Shown: positions 8,447 to 16,786, numbered from the stretch's first letter. The stretch is DNA of 64,000 nt from Allobogoriella deserti (GCF_042680605.1 NZ_JBHUEE010000007.1:204574-268573); one strand, 5' to 3'. The notes: generated by a model not told the origin, from the sequence alone. Program-made: numbers and translations.

Positions 8447-9465
8447 GCCGCACGCTCGCCGTCCGCCTCGACAACGAAGGCGACGTCCTGCTCACGGGCC
8501 CCGCGTTGCGGGCATTGGCAGCCACCACCGACATCCTGGACGTCCTCGTCGCGCCGTCCGGGCTCGCCGCCGCCGAACTCCTGCCGGAGATCTGCGAGAG
8601 GCTGGTCTACCCGGCGCCGTGGAGCGGTTTCGATCCGCCGCCGGTGGACGCCGCAGCCACCCGCGAGCTCGTCGCCAAGCTGGCCTGCCGCGGGTACGAC
8701 CGCTGCGTCGTCTTCACCTCGTACCACCAGTCCCCGTTGCCCATGGCGTTGTTGGCGCGACTGGCCGGGATCGGGTTCGTCGCCGCGACCAGCGAGGACT
8801 ACCCCGGCTCGCTGCTGTCCGTGCGCCATCGGCGTCCGGACGGCCTGCACGAGGTGGAGGCGGCGCTGGACCTGGCCTACGCCGCGGGTGGCCGGCTGCC
8901 GGCCGGCGACGACGGTCGCCCGGCCGTCCAGGGCCCGCTGCCCGACGTCGGGCATCTGCTGGACGACGACGAACCGTACGTCGTGGTCCATCCCGGTGCC
9001 TCGGTGCCGGCCCGGGCCCTGACGGCCGAGCACGCCGGCAGCATCGTCGAGGCGCTGCGGGCGACCGGCTGGCGGGTCGTCGTCACCGGCGGACCGGGCG
9101 ACGCACGACTGACGGCACCCGCCGCGGCCCGCGGCGCCCTGGACCTCGGTGGACGCACGAGCTTCGCCGAGCTCGCCACGGTGCTCGCCCACGCCCACTG
9201 CGTCGTCGTCGGCAACACTGGCCCTGCCCACCTGGCCACCGCGGTGGACACCCCGGTGGTGTCCTTGTTCTCCCCTGTCGTGCCTGCCGAGCGCTGGGCG
9301 CCGTACGGACGGGACGTCGTCGTGCTCGGCGACCAGCGGGCGGCGTGCGCGAACACCCGCGCCCGGGAGTGCCCCGTCCCCGGTCACCCCTGCGTGTCCG
9401 AGGTGGACGCCGCCGCCGTCGTGGCGGCGGTGGCGGGCCTGACCACGGGGAGGGCGGCCGCGTGA
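8443..9465 (+). CDS. GT9 (heptosyltransferase-like) glycosyltransferase 1
   Basis: 340 residues of the ADP-heptose:LPS heptosyltransferase superfamily (GT9, GT-B fold). Hallmarks are RLDNEGDVLLTGPALRAL at the N-terminus (equivalent to the R-x-DxxGDxxL motif), YVVVHPGAS at the start of the nucleotide-binding half, the GGPGD loop, and VVGNTGPAHLATAVDTPVVSLF, the conserved donor-site motif near residues 254-275. GT9 enzymes characteristically use ADP-heptose, which fits the HldE, GmhA and GmhB genes in the same operon. In Gram-negatives the acceptor is the LPS inner core; this organism has no LPS, so the acceptor is unknown. Cytoplasmic; no signal or membrane segment. Confidence 0.9.
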   Translation: MSRTLAVRLDNEGDVLLTGPALRALAATTDILDVLVAPSGLAAAELLPEICERLVYPAPWSGFDPPPVDAAATRELVAKLACRGYDRCVVFTSYHQSPLPMALLARLAGIGFVAATSEDYPGSLLSVRHRRPDGLHEVEAALDLAYAAGGRLPAGDDGRPAVQGPLPDVGHLLDDDEPYVVVHPGASVPARALTAEHAGSIVEALRATGWRVVVTGGPGDARLTAPAAARGALDLGGRTSFAELATVLAHAHCVVVGNTGPAHLATAVDTPVVSLFSPVVPAERWAPYGRDVVVLGDQRAACANTRARECPVPGHPCVSEVDAAAVVAAVAGLTTGRAAA

Positions 9466-10427
9466 GGGCGCTGCGGGTGCTCGTCTGGCACGTCCACGGC
9501 TCGTGGCTCACCGCGTTCGTCCACGGTGGCGAGGAGTACCTGCTGCCCGTGGTACCCGGCCGCGGTCCGGAGGGGCGCGGACGCGCGCAGACGTGGGACT
9601 GGCCCTCACGGGCTCGCGAGGTCACGCCGGAGGAACTGGCGCAGGAGCCGATCGACGTCGTCCTCCTGCAGCGGCCCGACGAGCTCGAGCTGCTGGAGCG
9701 GTGGACCGGCCTGCGCGCGGGGACGGACGTGCCGGCGGTCTACGTCGAGCACAACACCCCGCGCGGACCGGCCGTCGAGACGCGGCATCCGCTCGCCGAC
9801 CGGGAGGACATCCCGCTGGTCCACGTCACCGCGTTCAACGCCCTCGCATGGGACAACGGAGGAGCTCCGGTGCGGGTCATCGAGCACGGGGTGCTCGACC
9901 CGGGCGCGCGGTACACCGGAGAGCTGGACCGGATCGGCGCCGTGGTCAACGAGCCGGTACGACGTCACCGTGTCGCCGGCACGGACATCCTCCTGACTCT
10001 GTCCCGCCGGCTGCCGATGTCGGTCTTCGGCATCGGCGTCGACCCGCTGGCCCGCGAGAACCCCGGCCTGCACGGTCACCTGCACAACCTCGACCAGGAC
10101 GCCATGCACACGGCGCTGGCGCGACACCGCGCCTACCTCCACCCCTACCGCTGGACCTCGCTCGGACTCTCTCTCATCGAGGCGATGACCCTCGGTATGC
10201 CGGTGCTGGCGCTCGCGACCACGGCCGCGCCGGAAGCCGTCCCGGCTGAGGCCGGAGTGGTCAGCTCGGACCCGGACGTCCTGGCCGAGGCCGCACAGCG
10301 GTGGTTGTCCGACCCCGACGAGGCCCGCGAACGCGGCGCCGCCGCCCGGCGCCACGCCCTGAACCGGTACGGCCTGGACCGATTCGTCACCGAGTGGCAC
10401 CAGCAGCTCGAGGAGGTTGTCCGATGA
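9462..10427 (+). CDS. GT4-like glycosyltransferase (short)
   Basis: 321 residues from GTG 9462, which lies in the stop of the GT9 gene. The N-terminal half (VLVWHVHGSWLTAF, DVVLLQRPDELELL, VYVEHNTPRG) resembles GT-B acceptor domains. The C-terminal half has the retaining GT1/GT4 pattern HPYRWTSLGLSLIEAMTLGMPVLALATTAAPEAV, including the E-x7-E-like element, at residues 225-265. It is about 60-90 residues shorter than typical GT4 enzymes because the middle region is compact. Donor and acceptor cannot be read from the sequence. Its position between two other transferases indicates assembly of a multi-sugar chain. Confidence 0.85.
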   Translation: MRALRVLVWHVHGSWLTAFVHGGEEYLLPVVPGRGPEGRGRAQTWDWPSRAREVTPEELAQEPIDVVLLQRPDELELLERWTGLRAGTDVPAVYVEHNTPRGPAVETRHPLADREDIPLVHVTAFNALAWDNGGAPVRVIEHGVLDPGARYTGELDRIGAVVNEPVRRHRVAGTDILLTLSRRLPMSVFGIGVDPLARENPGLHGHLHNLDQDAMHTALARHRAYLHPYRWTSLGLSLIEAMTLGMPVLALATTAAPEAVPAEAGVVSSDPDVLAEAAQRWLSDPDEARERGAAARRHALNRYGLDRFVTEWHQQLEEVVR

Positions 10428-11650
10428 AGATCGCCATGGTCTCCGAGCACGCCAGCCCGCTGGCCGCACTCGGTGGGGTCGACGCGGGCGGTCAGAACGT
10501 TTACGTCGCGGAGCTCGCGACCCGGCTGGCCGGCCGCGGGCACGACGTCGTCGTCTACACCCGACGGGACGAGACGGGGCAGGACGAGCGAGTGCGTACC
10601 GACGCCGGCTTCACGGTGGTGCACGTCCCCGCCGGGCCGGGACAGCCACTCGCCAAGGACGACCTTCCGCCGTACATGCCGGAGTTCGGGCGGTGGCTGG
10701 CGGGCGAATGGACGAGAAACCGTCCGCCGGATGTGGTCCACTCCCACTTCTGGATGTCCGGCCTCGCTACTCTCGAGGCGGTCCGGCACGTCGCCGTCCC
10801 CACCGTGCACACCTACCACGCGCTCGGCACGGTCAAACGGCGCCACCAGGGTGCTGCCGACACCTCACCACCCGGGCGGGTCCGGGCCGAGCGGCGGATC
10901 GGTCGCACCATGGACCTCATCGTCTCCACCTGCCGCGACGAGGTCGACGAGCTCGCGGCCATGGGCGTCCCGACGCAGCACACCCGCATCGTGCCGTGCG
11001 GCGTCGACGCCGAGACCTTCACCGACGCCCCCGCGGCCGGTGAGCACGATCCGGCCGGCCCGCGCACGCAACCGCACCGGCTGCTCAGCGTCAGCCGCCT
11101 CGTGCCCCGCAAGGGCATCGACACCGTCGTCGCCGCGCTCGCCGATCTGCCCGGCACCGAACTGGTGATCGGTGGCGGCCCGCCGGCGGCCCAGCTCGAG
11201 AAGGACCCGGAGATCCGGCGGCTGCGCGAGGCGGCCGCGCGGGCGGGGGTGATCGACCGCGTGCGCTTTCTCGGCGCGGTGGACCGCGCCGACATGCCGG
11301 CGCTGATCCGAGGCAGCGACGTCGTCGTCACCACGCCGTGGTACGAGCCGTTCGGGATCGTGCCGCTGGAGGCGGCCGCCTGCGGCCGGCCGCTGGTCGG
11401 CTCCGCCGTCGGCGGCCTGCTGGACAGCGTCGACGACGGCGTCACCGGCCGGCTCGTCCCGCCGCGCGACCCGGCCGCCCTTGCGGCCGCGCTCGCGCCG
11501 TTGCTCGCCGATGCCGGCCGCCGGCGGGCGATGGGGGCGCACGCACGGCGCCGTGTGCTGCGGCGCTTCGCCTGGGACGCCGTCACCGACGGCACGCTGG
11601 CGGCCTATCGCCAGGTCACCCGCACCGCGCTCGAGGAGGCACTGGCATGA
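10424..11650 (+). CDS. GT4 glycosyltransferase (MshA/sucrose-phosphate-synthase-like)
   Basis: 408 residues, full-length GT-B fold. MVSEHASPLAALGGVDAGGQN is the glycine-rich N-terminal loop shared with MshA and sucrose-phosphate-type GT4 enzymes. VVHSHFWMSG, RIVPCGVDAETF and LLSVSRLVPRKGIDTVV are typical, and YEPFGIVPLEAAACGRPLVG near residues 307-326 is the E-x7-E donor-binding motif of retaining enzymes. It most likely transfers from a nucleotide hexose. It is not likely to be MshA itself, because it sits in a glycan operon and overlaps both neighbours by 4 bp. Confidence 0.9.
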   Translation: MKIAMVSEHASPLAALGGVDAGGQNVYVAELATRLAGRGHDVVVYTRRDETGQDERVRTDAGFTVVHVPAGPGQPLAKDDLPPYMPEFGRWLAGEWTRNRPPDVVHSHFWMSGLATLEAVRHVAVPTVHTYHALGTVKRRHQGAADTSPPGRVRAERRIGRTMDLIVSTCRDEVDELAAMGVPTQHTRIVPCGVDAETFTDAPAAGEHDPAGPRTQPHRLLSVSRLVPRKGIDTVVAALADLPGTELVIGGGPPAAQLEKDPEIRRLREAAARAGVIDRVRFLGAVDRADMPALIRGSDVVVTTPWYEPFGIVPLEAAACGRPLVGSAVGGLLDSVDDGVTGRLVPPRDPAALAAALAPLLADAGRRRAMGAHARRRVLRRFAWDAVTDGTLAAYRQVTRTALEEALA

Positions 11651-12360
11651 CGACCACCCTGTGGCTCGAGGACCACGCTCGTGAGCTGACCGGCGCGCTC
11701 GAGGGACTGTGCACCGACGCCGGCACCGTCTCGCGCTGGGCGCGGTTGCTGGCCGAACGTCTCGTCGCGGGCGGCAGGCTGCTCGTGGCCGGCAACGGCG
11801 GCAGCGCCGCGGAGGCCCAGCACCTCACCGGAGAACTCGTCGGCCGGTTCCTCACCGAACGACGGCCGTACTCCGCGATCTGCCTCTCCGCCGAGACATC
11901 GGCGCTGACGGCGATCGTCAACGACTACGGGCCCGATGAGGCGTTCGCGCGACAGGTCGAGGCCCACGGGCGCCGCGACGACGTCCTCATCCTGCTGTCC
12001 ACCTCCGGCGCGTCCGCCAACGTGCTCGCCGCCGCCGACCGAGGCCGCGAGCTCGGTCTGCACGTGTGGGCGATGACCGGGCCGGGGCCCAACCCGCTGC
12101 AGGCCCGCAGCCACGACACCTTGTGCGTGGCCGCGTCCTCGACGGCGGCGATCCAGGAGATGCACCTCGTGGTCGTTCACGCGCTGTGTGCCGCGGTGGA
12201 CGCCGAGCTCGGCGAGCTGGACGGCCTGGTGTCCCGGCGCCCGCGGCCGGCGGCGGCCGCCGCGTCGGCGGTGCCGGCCCAGGTGAACGGGCCGGCCCAG
12301 GTGAACGGGCCGGCCCAGGTGAACGGGCCGGCCCAGGTGAACGGAAGGACCGCGACATGA
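11647..12360 (+). CDS. gmhA: Sedoheptulose-7-phosphate isomerase (SIS domain) with PAQVNG-repeat tail
   Basis: 237 residues. The first ~195 form a SIS domain matching GmhA, which converts D-sedoheptulose 7-phosphate to D-glycero-D-manno-heptose 7-phosphate, the first step to ADP-heptose. Signatures are LVAGNGGSAAEAQH (near residue 48), SAETSALTAIVNDYG, LSTSGASANVLAA and the catalytic IQEMHLVVVHALC near residue 172. After residue 200 an alanine/proline-rich tail ends in four identical PAQVNG hexapeptides encoded by an exact 18-bp tandem repeat (12274-12345). The tail is outside the conserved fold. Start and stop each overlap neighbouring genes by 4 bp. Confidence 0.92.
   Translation: MTTTLWLEDHARELTGALEGLCTDAGTVSRWARLLAERLVAGGRLLVAGNGGSAAEAQHLTGELVGRFLTERRPYSAICLSAETSALTAIVNDYGPDEAFARQVEAHGRRDDVLILLSTSGASANVLAAADRGRELGLHVWAMTGPGPNPLQARSHDTLCVAASSTAAIQEMHLVVVHALCAAVDAELGELDGLVSRRPRPAAAAASAVPAQVNGPAQVNGPAQVNGPAQVNGRTAT
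12274..12345 (+). repeat. 18-bp tandem repeat x4 in gmhA 3' end
   Basis: Four consecutive copies of CCGGCCCAGGTGAACGGG (the last ends in A) encode PAQVNG each time. The identity at third codon positions points to recent slippage rather than selection for protein sequence. The copy number is probably variable between strains. Confidence 0.95.
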
Positions 12361-13877
12361 CCGGCGATCAGATCTCCCGCCGTCCGCACGTCGTCGTCAT
12401 CGGGGACGTCGTCCTCGACCGCGACGTCGAAGGGTCCGCCACCAGGCTGAGCCCGGACGGTCCGGTGCCGGTGGTCGACGTCGCCGACGTGCGGGAGTCT
12501 CCCGGCGGCGCAGGGCTCGCCGCGCTGCTGTGCGTCGAGCGCGGAGCACGGGTGAGCCTGGTCGCGCCGATCGCCGCGGACGAGGCAGGAGACCGACTGG
12601 CCGCACGGCTGGGCGAGGCGATGACCGTGGTGCGTCTGCCGCACACGGGCCCGACACGGACGAAGACCCGGGTCCGTTCGGGCGGGCAGTCCCTGGTGCG
12701 GGTGGACGACGGCGGACCCGCCGGCCCGGGCCAGGTCGACCCGTCCGAGGTGCGTCTGGTGCTCGACGCCGCCGACCTCGTCCTCGTCTCCGACTACGGT
12801 GCCGGTGTCACGCGGGACGAGGAGTTGCGACGGCTGCTCGCCGCAACGGCGATGCGCTCGCGGCTCTTGTGGGACCCGCACCCGCGTGGCGGGGCGCCGG
12901 TGCCCGCGGCGAGCCTGGTGACCCCGAACGTCGCCGAGGCCCGCAGTACCGCGCCCGACGACGCCGCGACCCCGGACGTGCTCGCCGCCGATCTCGTCAC
13001 GCGCTGGCAGGCCGAGTCGGTGTGCGTGACCGCCGGGTCCGACGGGGCGTATCTGGGACGCAGCGGTCAGGAGCCGGTGTTCTTCCCGGCTATCGAGGCC
13101 GGCGGCGACCCGTGCGGAGCCGGTGATGCGCTGGCGGCGAGCTGCGCCGTCGCCCTGGCCGGTGGGTCGACAGTGACCGACGCCGTCGAGCGCGGTGTCG
13201 CGCACGCGTCCGCGTGGGTGGCCTCCGGTGGCGCGGACGGGTTCCGTGCCCGTCGATGTGCTCGCTCGACCGATGCGGACGACGTCGGAGATGTCGCAAG
13301 CGCCGTGCGCACCGGCAGCGGGCCACGCGACGGGAGCGAGACGAGCGCGGAACGCGACCCGCGGGCCGTGATCGGCAACGGCGTGCCGGCCGAACCCGAG
13401 GCCCTGACGCGGCTGGCCGCACGTCTGCGCGCCGACGGCGGCACCCTGGTGGCCACCGGTGGCTGCTTCGACCTCGTGCACGCCGGCCACGTGGCCACCC
13501 TCGAGGCCGCGCGCCGGCTCGGTGACCACCTGGTGGTGCTGATGAACTCGGACGCCTCCGTCACGCGCCTCAAGGGGCCGGGGCGTCCAGTGGTGCCCGC
13601 CGCGGACCGCGCGCGGGTGCTGGCCGCACTGGACTGCGTGGACGCCGTCGTCGTCTTCGACGAGGACGATCCGCGCGCCATGTTGGACCGCCTCCAGCCG
13701 GACGTGTGGGCCAAGGGCGGTGACTACGGCACCGCGCCGTTGCCGGAGTCCGAGGTGGTGCGCCACCACGGCGGGCGGGTGGTGGTGCTGCCGTACGTGG
13801 ACGGCCGCTCGACGACCTCGATCATCGAACGCTCGGGCCTGGCCCGGGTGCACAGCGACGGAAGGAGCACGGCATGA
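12357..13877 (+). CDS. hldE: Bifunctional heptose 7-phosphate kinase / heptose 1-phosphate adenylyltransferase
   Basis: 506 residues with HldE (RfaE) architecture. The PfkB-type kinase domain (about 10-300) has VVIGDVVLDRDVEG at its start, the SPGGAGLAAL region (substrate loop) and GGDPCGAGDALAA near 250-260, the ATP-binding and catalytic Asp motif. The nucleotidyltransferase domain (about 355-500) has VATGGCFDLVHAGHVATLE with the HxGH motif near 375, VVPAADRARVLAALDCVD and VWAKGGDY. The two activities phosphorylate heptose 7-phosphate at C1 and then, after GmhB action, attach AMP to give ADP-heptose. A ~55-residue low-complexity linker separates the domains. Seventh in the coupled operon. 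Confidence 0.95.
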   Translation: MTGDQISRRPHVVVIGDVVLDRDVEGSATRLSPDGPVPVVDVADVRESPGGAGLAALLCVERGARVSLVAPIAADEAGDRLAARLGEAMTVVRLPHTGPTRTKTRVRSGGQSLVRVDDGGPAGPGQVDPSEVRLVLDAADLVLVSDYGAGVTRDEELRRLLAATAMRSRLLWDPHPRGGAPVPAASLVTPNVAEARSTAPDDAATPDVLAADLVTRWQAESVCVTAGSDGAYLGRSGQEPVFFPAIEAGGDPCGAGDALAASCAVALAGGSTVTDAVERGVAHASAWVASGGADGFRARRCARSTDADDVGDVASAVRTGSGPRDGSETSAERDPRAVIGNGVPAEPEALTRLAARLRADGGTLVATGGCFDLVHAGHVATLEAARRLGDHLVVLMNSDASVTRLKGPGRPVVPAADRARVLAALDCVDAVVVFDEDDPRAMLDRLQPDVWAKGGDYGTAPLPESEVVRHHGGRVVVLPYVDGRSTTSIIERSGLARVHSDGRSTA

Positions 13878-14590
13878 GCGCATCCGCACCGCAGTCCCGC
13901 ACCCCACGCGAGATCGGCACGGTGTTCGTCACCGGTGGCGCCAGCGGCCTCGGTGCCGCAGTGGTCGAGGCCGTGCAGGAGGCAGGCGGTACCCCCGCCG
14001 TCCTGGACCGCGCCGCCCCGCAGGCCGACGCCGCGCACGTGCGCGTGGACCTCGCGGACAGCGCGGCGGCTCTCGAGGCGGTCGAAGAGCTGGCCGGCCG
14101 CGTGGGTCCGCCGTCGGCGGTGGTGACGGCCGCCGGAACGGATGCGGTCGGCGAACTGCTCTCCGTGGAGCACGAGGCGTGGGAACGCGTGGTCCGGGTG
14201 AACCTCTTCGGCACGGTCGCGGTGGTACGGGCGTGCCTGCCCCACCTCGAGAAGGTCAACGGCTCGGTGGTCACCGTCGCGTCCACGCTGGCCCTGAAGG
14301 GGGCGGACGCGGCCACGGCGTACGCGGCGTCGAAGTTCGGCATCCGGGGGTTCACCCAGTCCCTCGCCGTGGAGTACGCGGGCCGGGTGGGGGTGACCTG
14401 CCTGCTGCCGGGTGGTATGGACACGGCGTTCTTCGACGACCGCGAGGAGCGATTCAAGCCCGCGCCGGATCAGGAGCTGAACGACCCGGCCAACACCGCG
14501 GCAACGGTGCTCACCGCGCTACGCCAGCCGGTCGGGTGCGAGATCCGCGAGATGCTGGTGATGGCCTCCGGCGAGCCCTCCTGGCCGTGA
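13874..14590 (+). CDS. Classical SDR oxidoreductase in heptose operon
   Basis: 238 residues. VFVTGGASGLGAAVV near residue 16 is the TGxxxGxG cofactor motif, VVTAAGTDAVGEL corresponds to the NNAG region, and YAASKFGIRGF near residue 150 is the YxxxK active site with STL upstream. Classical SDRs interconvert alcohols and ketones, for example at a sugar carbon. No HldD (ADP-heptose 6-epimerase, an extended SDR) is present in the operon, and this protein is too short and of the wrong subclass to be HldD. It may modify the heptose or another sugar of the product. 4-bp overlaps on both sides. Confidence 0.88.
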   Translation: MSASAPQSRTPREIGTVFVTGGASGLGAAVVEAVQEAGGTPAVLDRAAPQADAAHVRVDLADSAAALEAVEELAGRVGPPSAVVTAAGTDAVGELLSVEHEAWERVVRVNLFGTVAVVRACLPHLEKVNGSVVTVASTLALKGADAATAYAASKFGIRGFTQSLAVEYAGRVGVTCLLPGGMDTAFFDDREERFKPAPDQELNDPANTAATVLTALRQPVGCEIREMLVMASGEPSWP

Positions 14591-15573
14591 ACCCTGCGGT
14601 GCTGCCGGGCGCGACAGGGGCTGCCGGCACGCCGCTCCTCGGTCCCGGCGACGTGCTGGCGTTCCGGGCGCTCGGGCTCGGCGACGCACTGGCCGGCGTC
14701 GCCGCGCTCCGCGGACTCCGGCGTGCCTTCCCCGACGGGAGACTGGTCCTGGCCGCGCCGCGGGCGACGGGCGACTGGCTGCGCGAGCTTGGCGTCGTCG
14801 ACACGGTGCTGCCCGTTCACGGTCTGGAGCCGCCGGCGGGGGGCGGCATGAGCGACGGCGGGCATGTGGCCGTGAACCTGCACGGCCGCGGACCGCAGAG
14901 CCACCGGCTCCTCGACGCCACGCGCCCGGCACGGCTCGTGGCCTTCGGGTGCGCCGGGGCCGGGCACGAAGGACCGCCGTGGCGCCAGGACGAGCACGAG
15001 GTCGACCGGTGGTGCCGCCTGGTGCGATCCGTCGGCGGGCACTGCTCACCGCAGGACCTGCGGCTCGAGCCGCCGGGTCCACGCGGCGACGACGTCGTCA
15101 TTCATCCCGGCGCCGCCTCCGGAGCACGCCGGTGGCCGGTGGACCGGTGGCGTGCCGTCGCCCGGGCACTGACCGGCGACGGCCTGCCTGTCGTGGTCAC
15201 CGGATCCGCCGCCGAGGCTGACCTGTGTGAAGCGGTCGCCGACGCCTGTCCCCGCGCGCGCTCGCTGGCCGGAGAGCTCGACGTCCCCGGCCTGGCTGCC
15301 CTGGTCGCCAAGGCGCGACTGGTGCTGTGCGGGGATACCGGCGTCGCGCACCTCGCGACCGCCTACGGCACGCCGTCGGTGCTGCTGTTCGGGCCGACGC
15401 CGCCGCAGTGGTGGGGTCCCGCGATCGACCACGACCGCCACACCGTGCTCTGGCACGGTGAGGGCCCGGGTGACCCGCACGCCGAGGAGCTCGACCCGGC
15501 GCTGGCGGCGATCACGGTCGACGAGGTGCTCGCGGCGACGGCTGAGCTGGCCTCACCTCCGGCCGAGCGCTGA
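14587..15573 (+). CDS. GT9 (heptosyltransferase-like) glycosyltransferase 2
   Basis: 328 residues from GTG 14587, overlapping the SDR stop. GT9 marks: VLAFRALGLGDALAGVAALRGL at the N-terminus, VVIHPGAASGARRWPVDRWRAV at the centre (the W-P-x-x-x-W substrate element seen in heptosyltransferases) and VLCGDTGVAHLATAYGTPSVLLFGPTPPQWWGP near residues 250-285. It is a diverged paralogue of the GT9 at 8443, so the product probably carries at least two heptose (or heptose-like) residues. Last gene of the run; it ends 11 bases before the convergent DUF4185 gene with no visible terminator between them. Confidence 0.9.
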   Translation: MNPAVLPGATGAAGTPLLGPGDVLAFRALGLGDALAGVAALRGLRRAFPDGRLVLAAPRATGDWLRELGVVDTVLPVHGLEPPAGGGMSDGGHVAVNLHGRGPQSHRLLDATRPARLVAFGCAGAGHEGPPWRQDEHEVDRWCRLVRSVGGHCSPQDLRLEPPGPRGDDVVIHPGAASGARRWPVDRWRAVARALTGDGLPVVVTGSAAEADLCEAVADACPRARSLAGELDVPGLAALVAKARLVLCGDTGVAHLATAYGTPSVLLFGPTPPQWWGPAIDHDRHTVLWHGEGPGDPHAEELDPALAAITVDEVLAATAELASPPAER

Positions 15574-15584
15574 GCCTCGATCCG

Positions 15585-16706
15585 TCAGGCAAGACCCTGC
15601 ACCCGGAACTGCATCGAGTGGTACACCTCGTTCGTCGTGGTGTTCCACTGGCTGAGGGTCAGATGCAGGTCCGACAGGGTGGAGCCGGGGATGATATACG
15701 GGCCGTAAAGCTGGGCGACGTGTGTGTCGTCCTCCTGGCCCCACTGTGTGCCGTGGATCAGGGTCGTGGTCGGCGCCGTGTACAGGTTGTCTGTCGGTGT
15801 GGCGAGGATTTTCGCGTCGACGCGGTAGTCCCGCGCGTTAAAGCCGGTGAACAGCCACGCGCCATCGACCGGGCGCAGGCACATCTCGCCCCAGGCGCCA
15901 TCGAGGATGACGCCGGCACGCTCGTCCGGCGCGCCCCAACGCCAGCGGGTACCGTCCCAGACCCAGGGCTCGTAGGCGGCGGCGTTGCCGAGCTCGGTCT
16001 CCCGGATCCGGTTCAGCACGATGCCCTTGTCGCGTTGGAAGCCGGTCCCGAACGCGTAGACGTAGCCGTCGTCGCCCCGGCCCCAGGTGAGGCATTGGAA
16101 ATGGCCACCGTCCTTGTCGGCCGGGAGATTCAGGCCCGTGTGCTGCCAGCTGGCGCCCGAGTCGTCCGAGCGCCACACCTCCGTCCAGCGCACCATGCCG
16201 AACTCGGGTCCGTTGACGATGGCGTGGAGGTACATGGTGCCGTCGATCGTGACGACGTCGGACGGGATGACCGTCGTGAAGTACTCGTCGTGCGGGTAGT
16301 ACCACAGCTGCTGGGCGACCTCGCCGCCCACCGCGGCGTCGAAGGTCACGCCGGCGGCGAGGTCGGTCGTGGATGACCAGAGCGCGACCGGCGAGCGCCA
16401 GTTGCTACCACCGACGTGGTCAGCCCAGGTGTCGCCGAAGACGTAGAGCGTCCGACCGTCCGGGCACCGTGCCGGCACCCCGAGGTCGGTCGCGCCGATG
16501 CCGAACTGCACGGGTGTCTGGGTTCCGAGGAGGTTCTTGATCTTCGTGACCGTCGGGGCCGCCGATGCCGCCTCGACCGGGCCGTACGCCGTCGTGGCCC
16601 CCGCGGCGGCGATGACGCCGAGGCCGCCCAGCACGGCGCGCCGGGAGAGCGGTCTGCGGCCGCCGAGAGAAGAAGCGCTGGTGATCGGTTCGGCGTCGTC
16701 GCTCAT
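15585..16706 (-). CDS. Secreted DUF4185 protein, probable glycan hydrolase
   Basis: 373 residues. The N-terminus has a Tat-type signal: RRPLSRRAVLGGLGVIAAAGATTA, with likely cleavage after an Ala near residue 50. The remainder matches DUF4185 beta-propeller proteins: FGIGATDLGVP, LYVFGDTWAD, the WRSDDSGASWQHTGLN blade and GPYIIPGS. Some actinobacterial DUF4185 members have been reported as endo-D-arabinanases (family GH183). Whether this one cuts arabinan or the product of the adjacent heptose cluster cannot be told from sequence. It is the last of three minus-strand genes (GT2, UXS, DUF4185) and is convergent with the heptose operon. Confidence 0.85.
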   Translation of the reverse strand: MSDDAEPITSASSLGGRRPLSRRAVLGGLGVIAAAGATTAYGPVEAASAAPTVTKIKNLLGTQTPVQFGIGATDLGVPARCPDGRTLYVFGDTWADHVGGSNWRSPVALWSSTTDLAAGVTFDAAVGGEVAQQLWYYPHDEYFTTVIPSDVVTIDGTMYLHAIVNGPEFGMVRWTEVWRSDDSGASWQHTGLNLPADKDGGHFQCLTWGRGDDGYVYAFGTGFQRDKGIVLNRIRETELGNAAAYEPWVWDGTRWRWGAPDERAGVILDGAWGEMCLRPVDGAWLFTGFNARDYRVDAKILATPTDNLYTAPTTTLIHGTQWGQEDDTHVAQLYGPYIIPGSTLSDLHLTLSQWNTTTNEVYHSMQFRVQGLA

Positions 16707-16786
16707 GTCGCCCCCTCAGAAATCGATAACAGGTGCTGTTTAGCAGACTGTCACGCTCGTGACGAGGGGTTCCGTCCGGCGAGCGC

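Noticed and set aside
9462..10427. MshA (mycothiol glycosyltransferase) for the GT4-like genes
   Set aside because: General GT4 motifs are shared, but both genes are embedded by 4-bp overlaps in the heptose operon and no other mycothiol gene is nearby, so a glycan role fits better.
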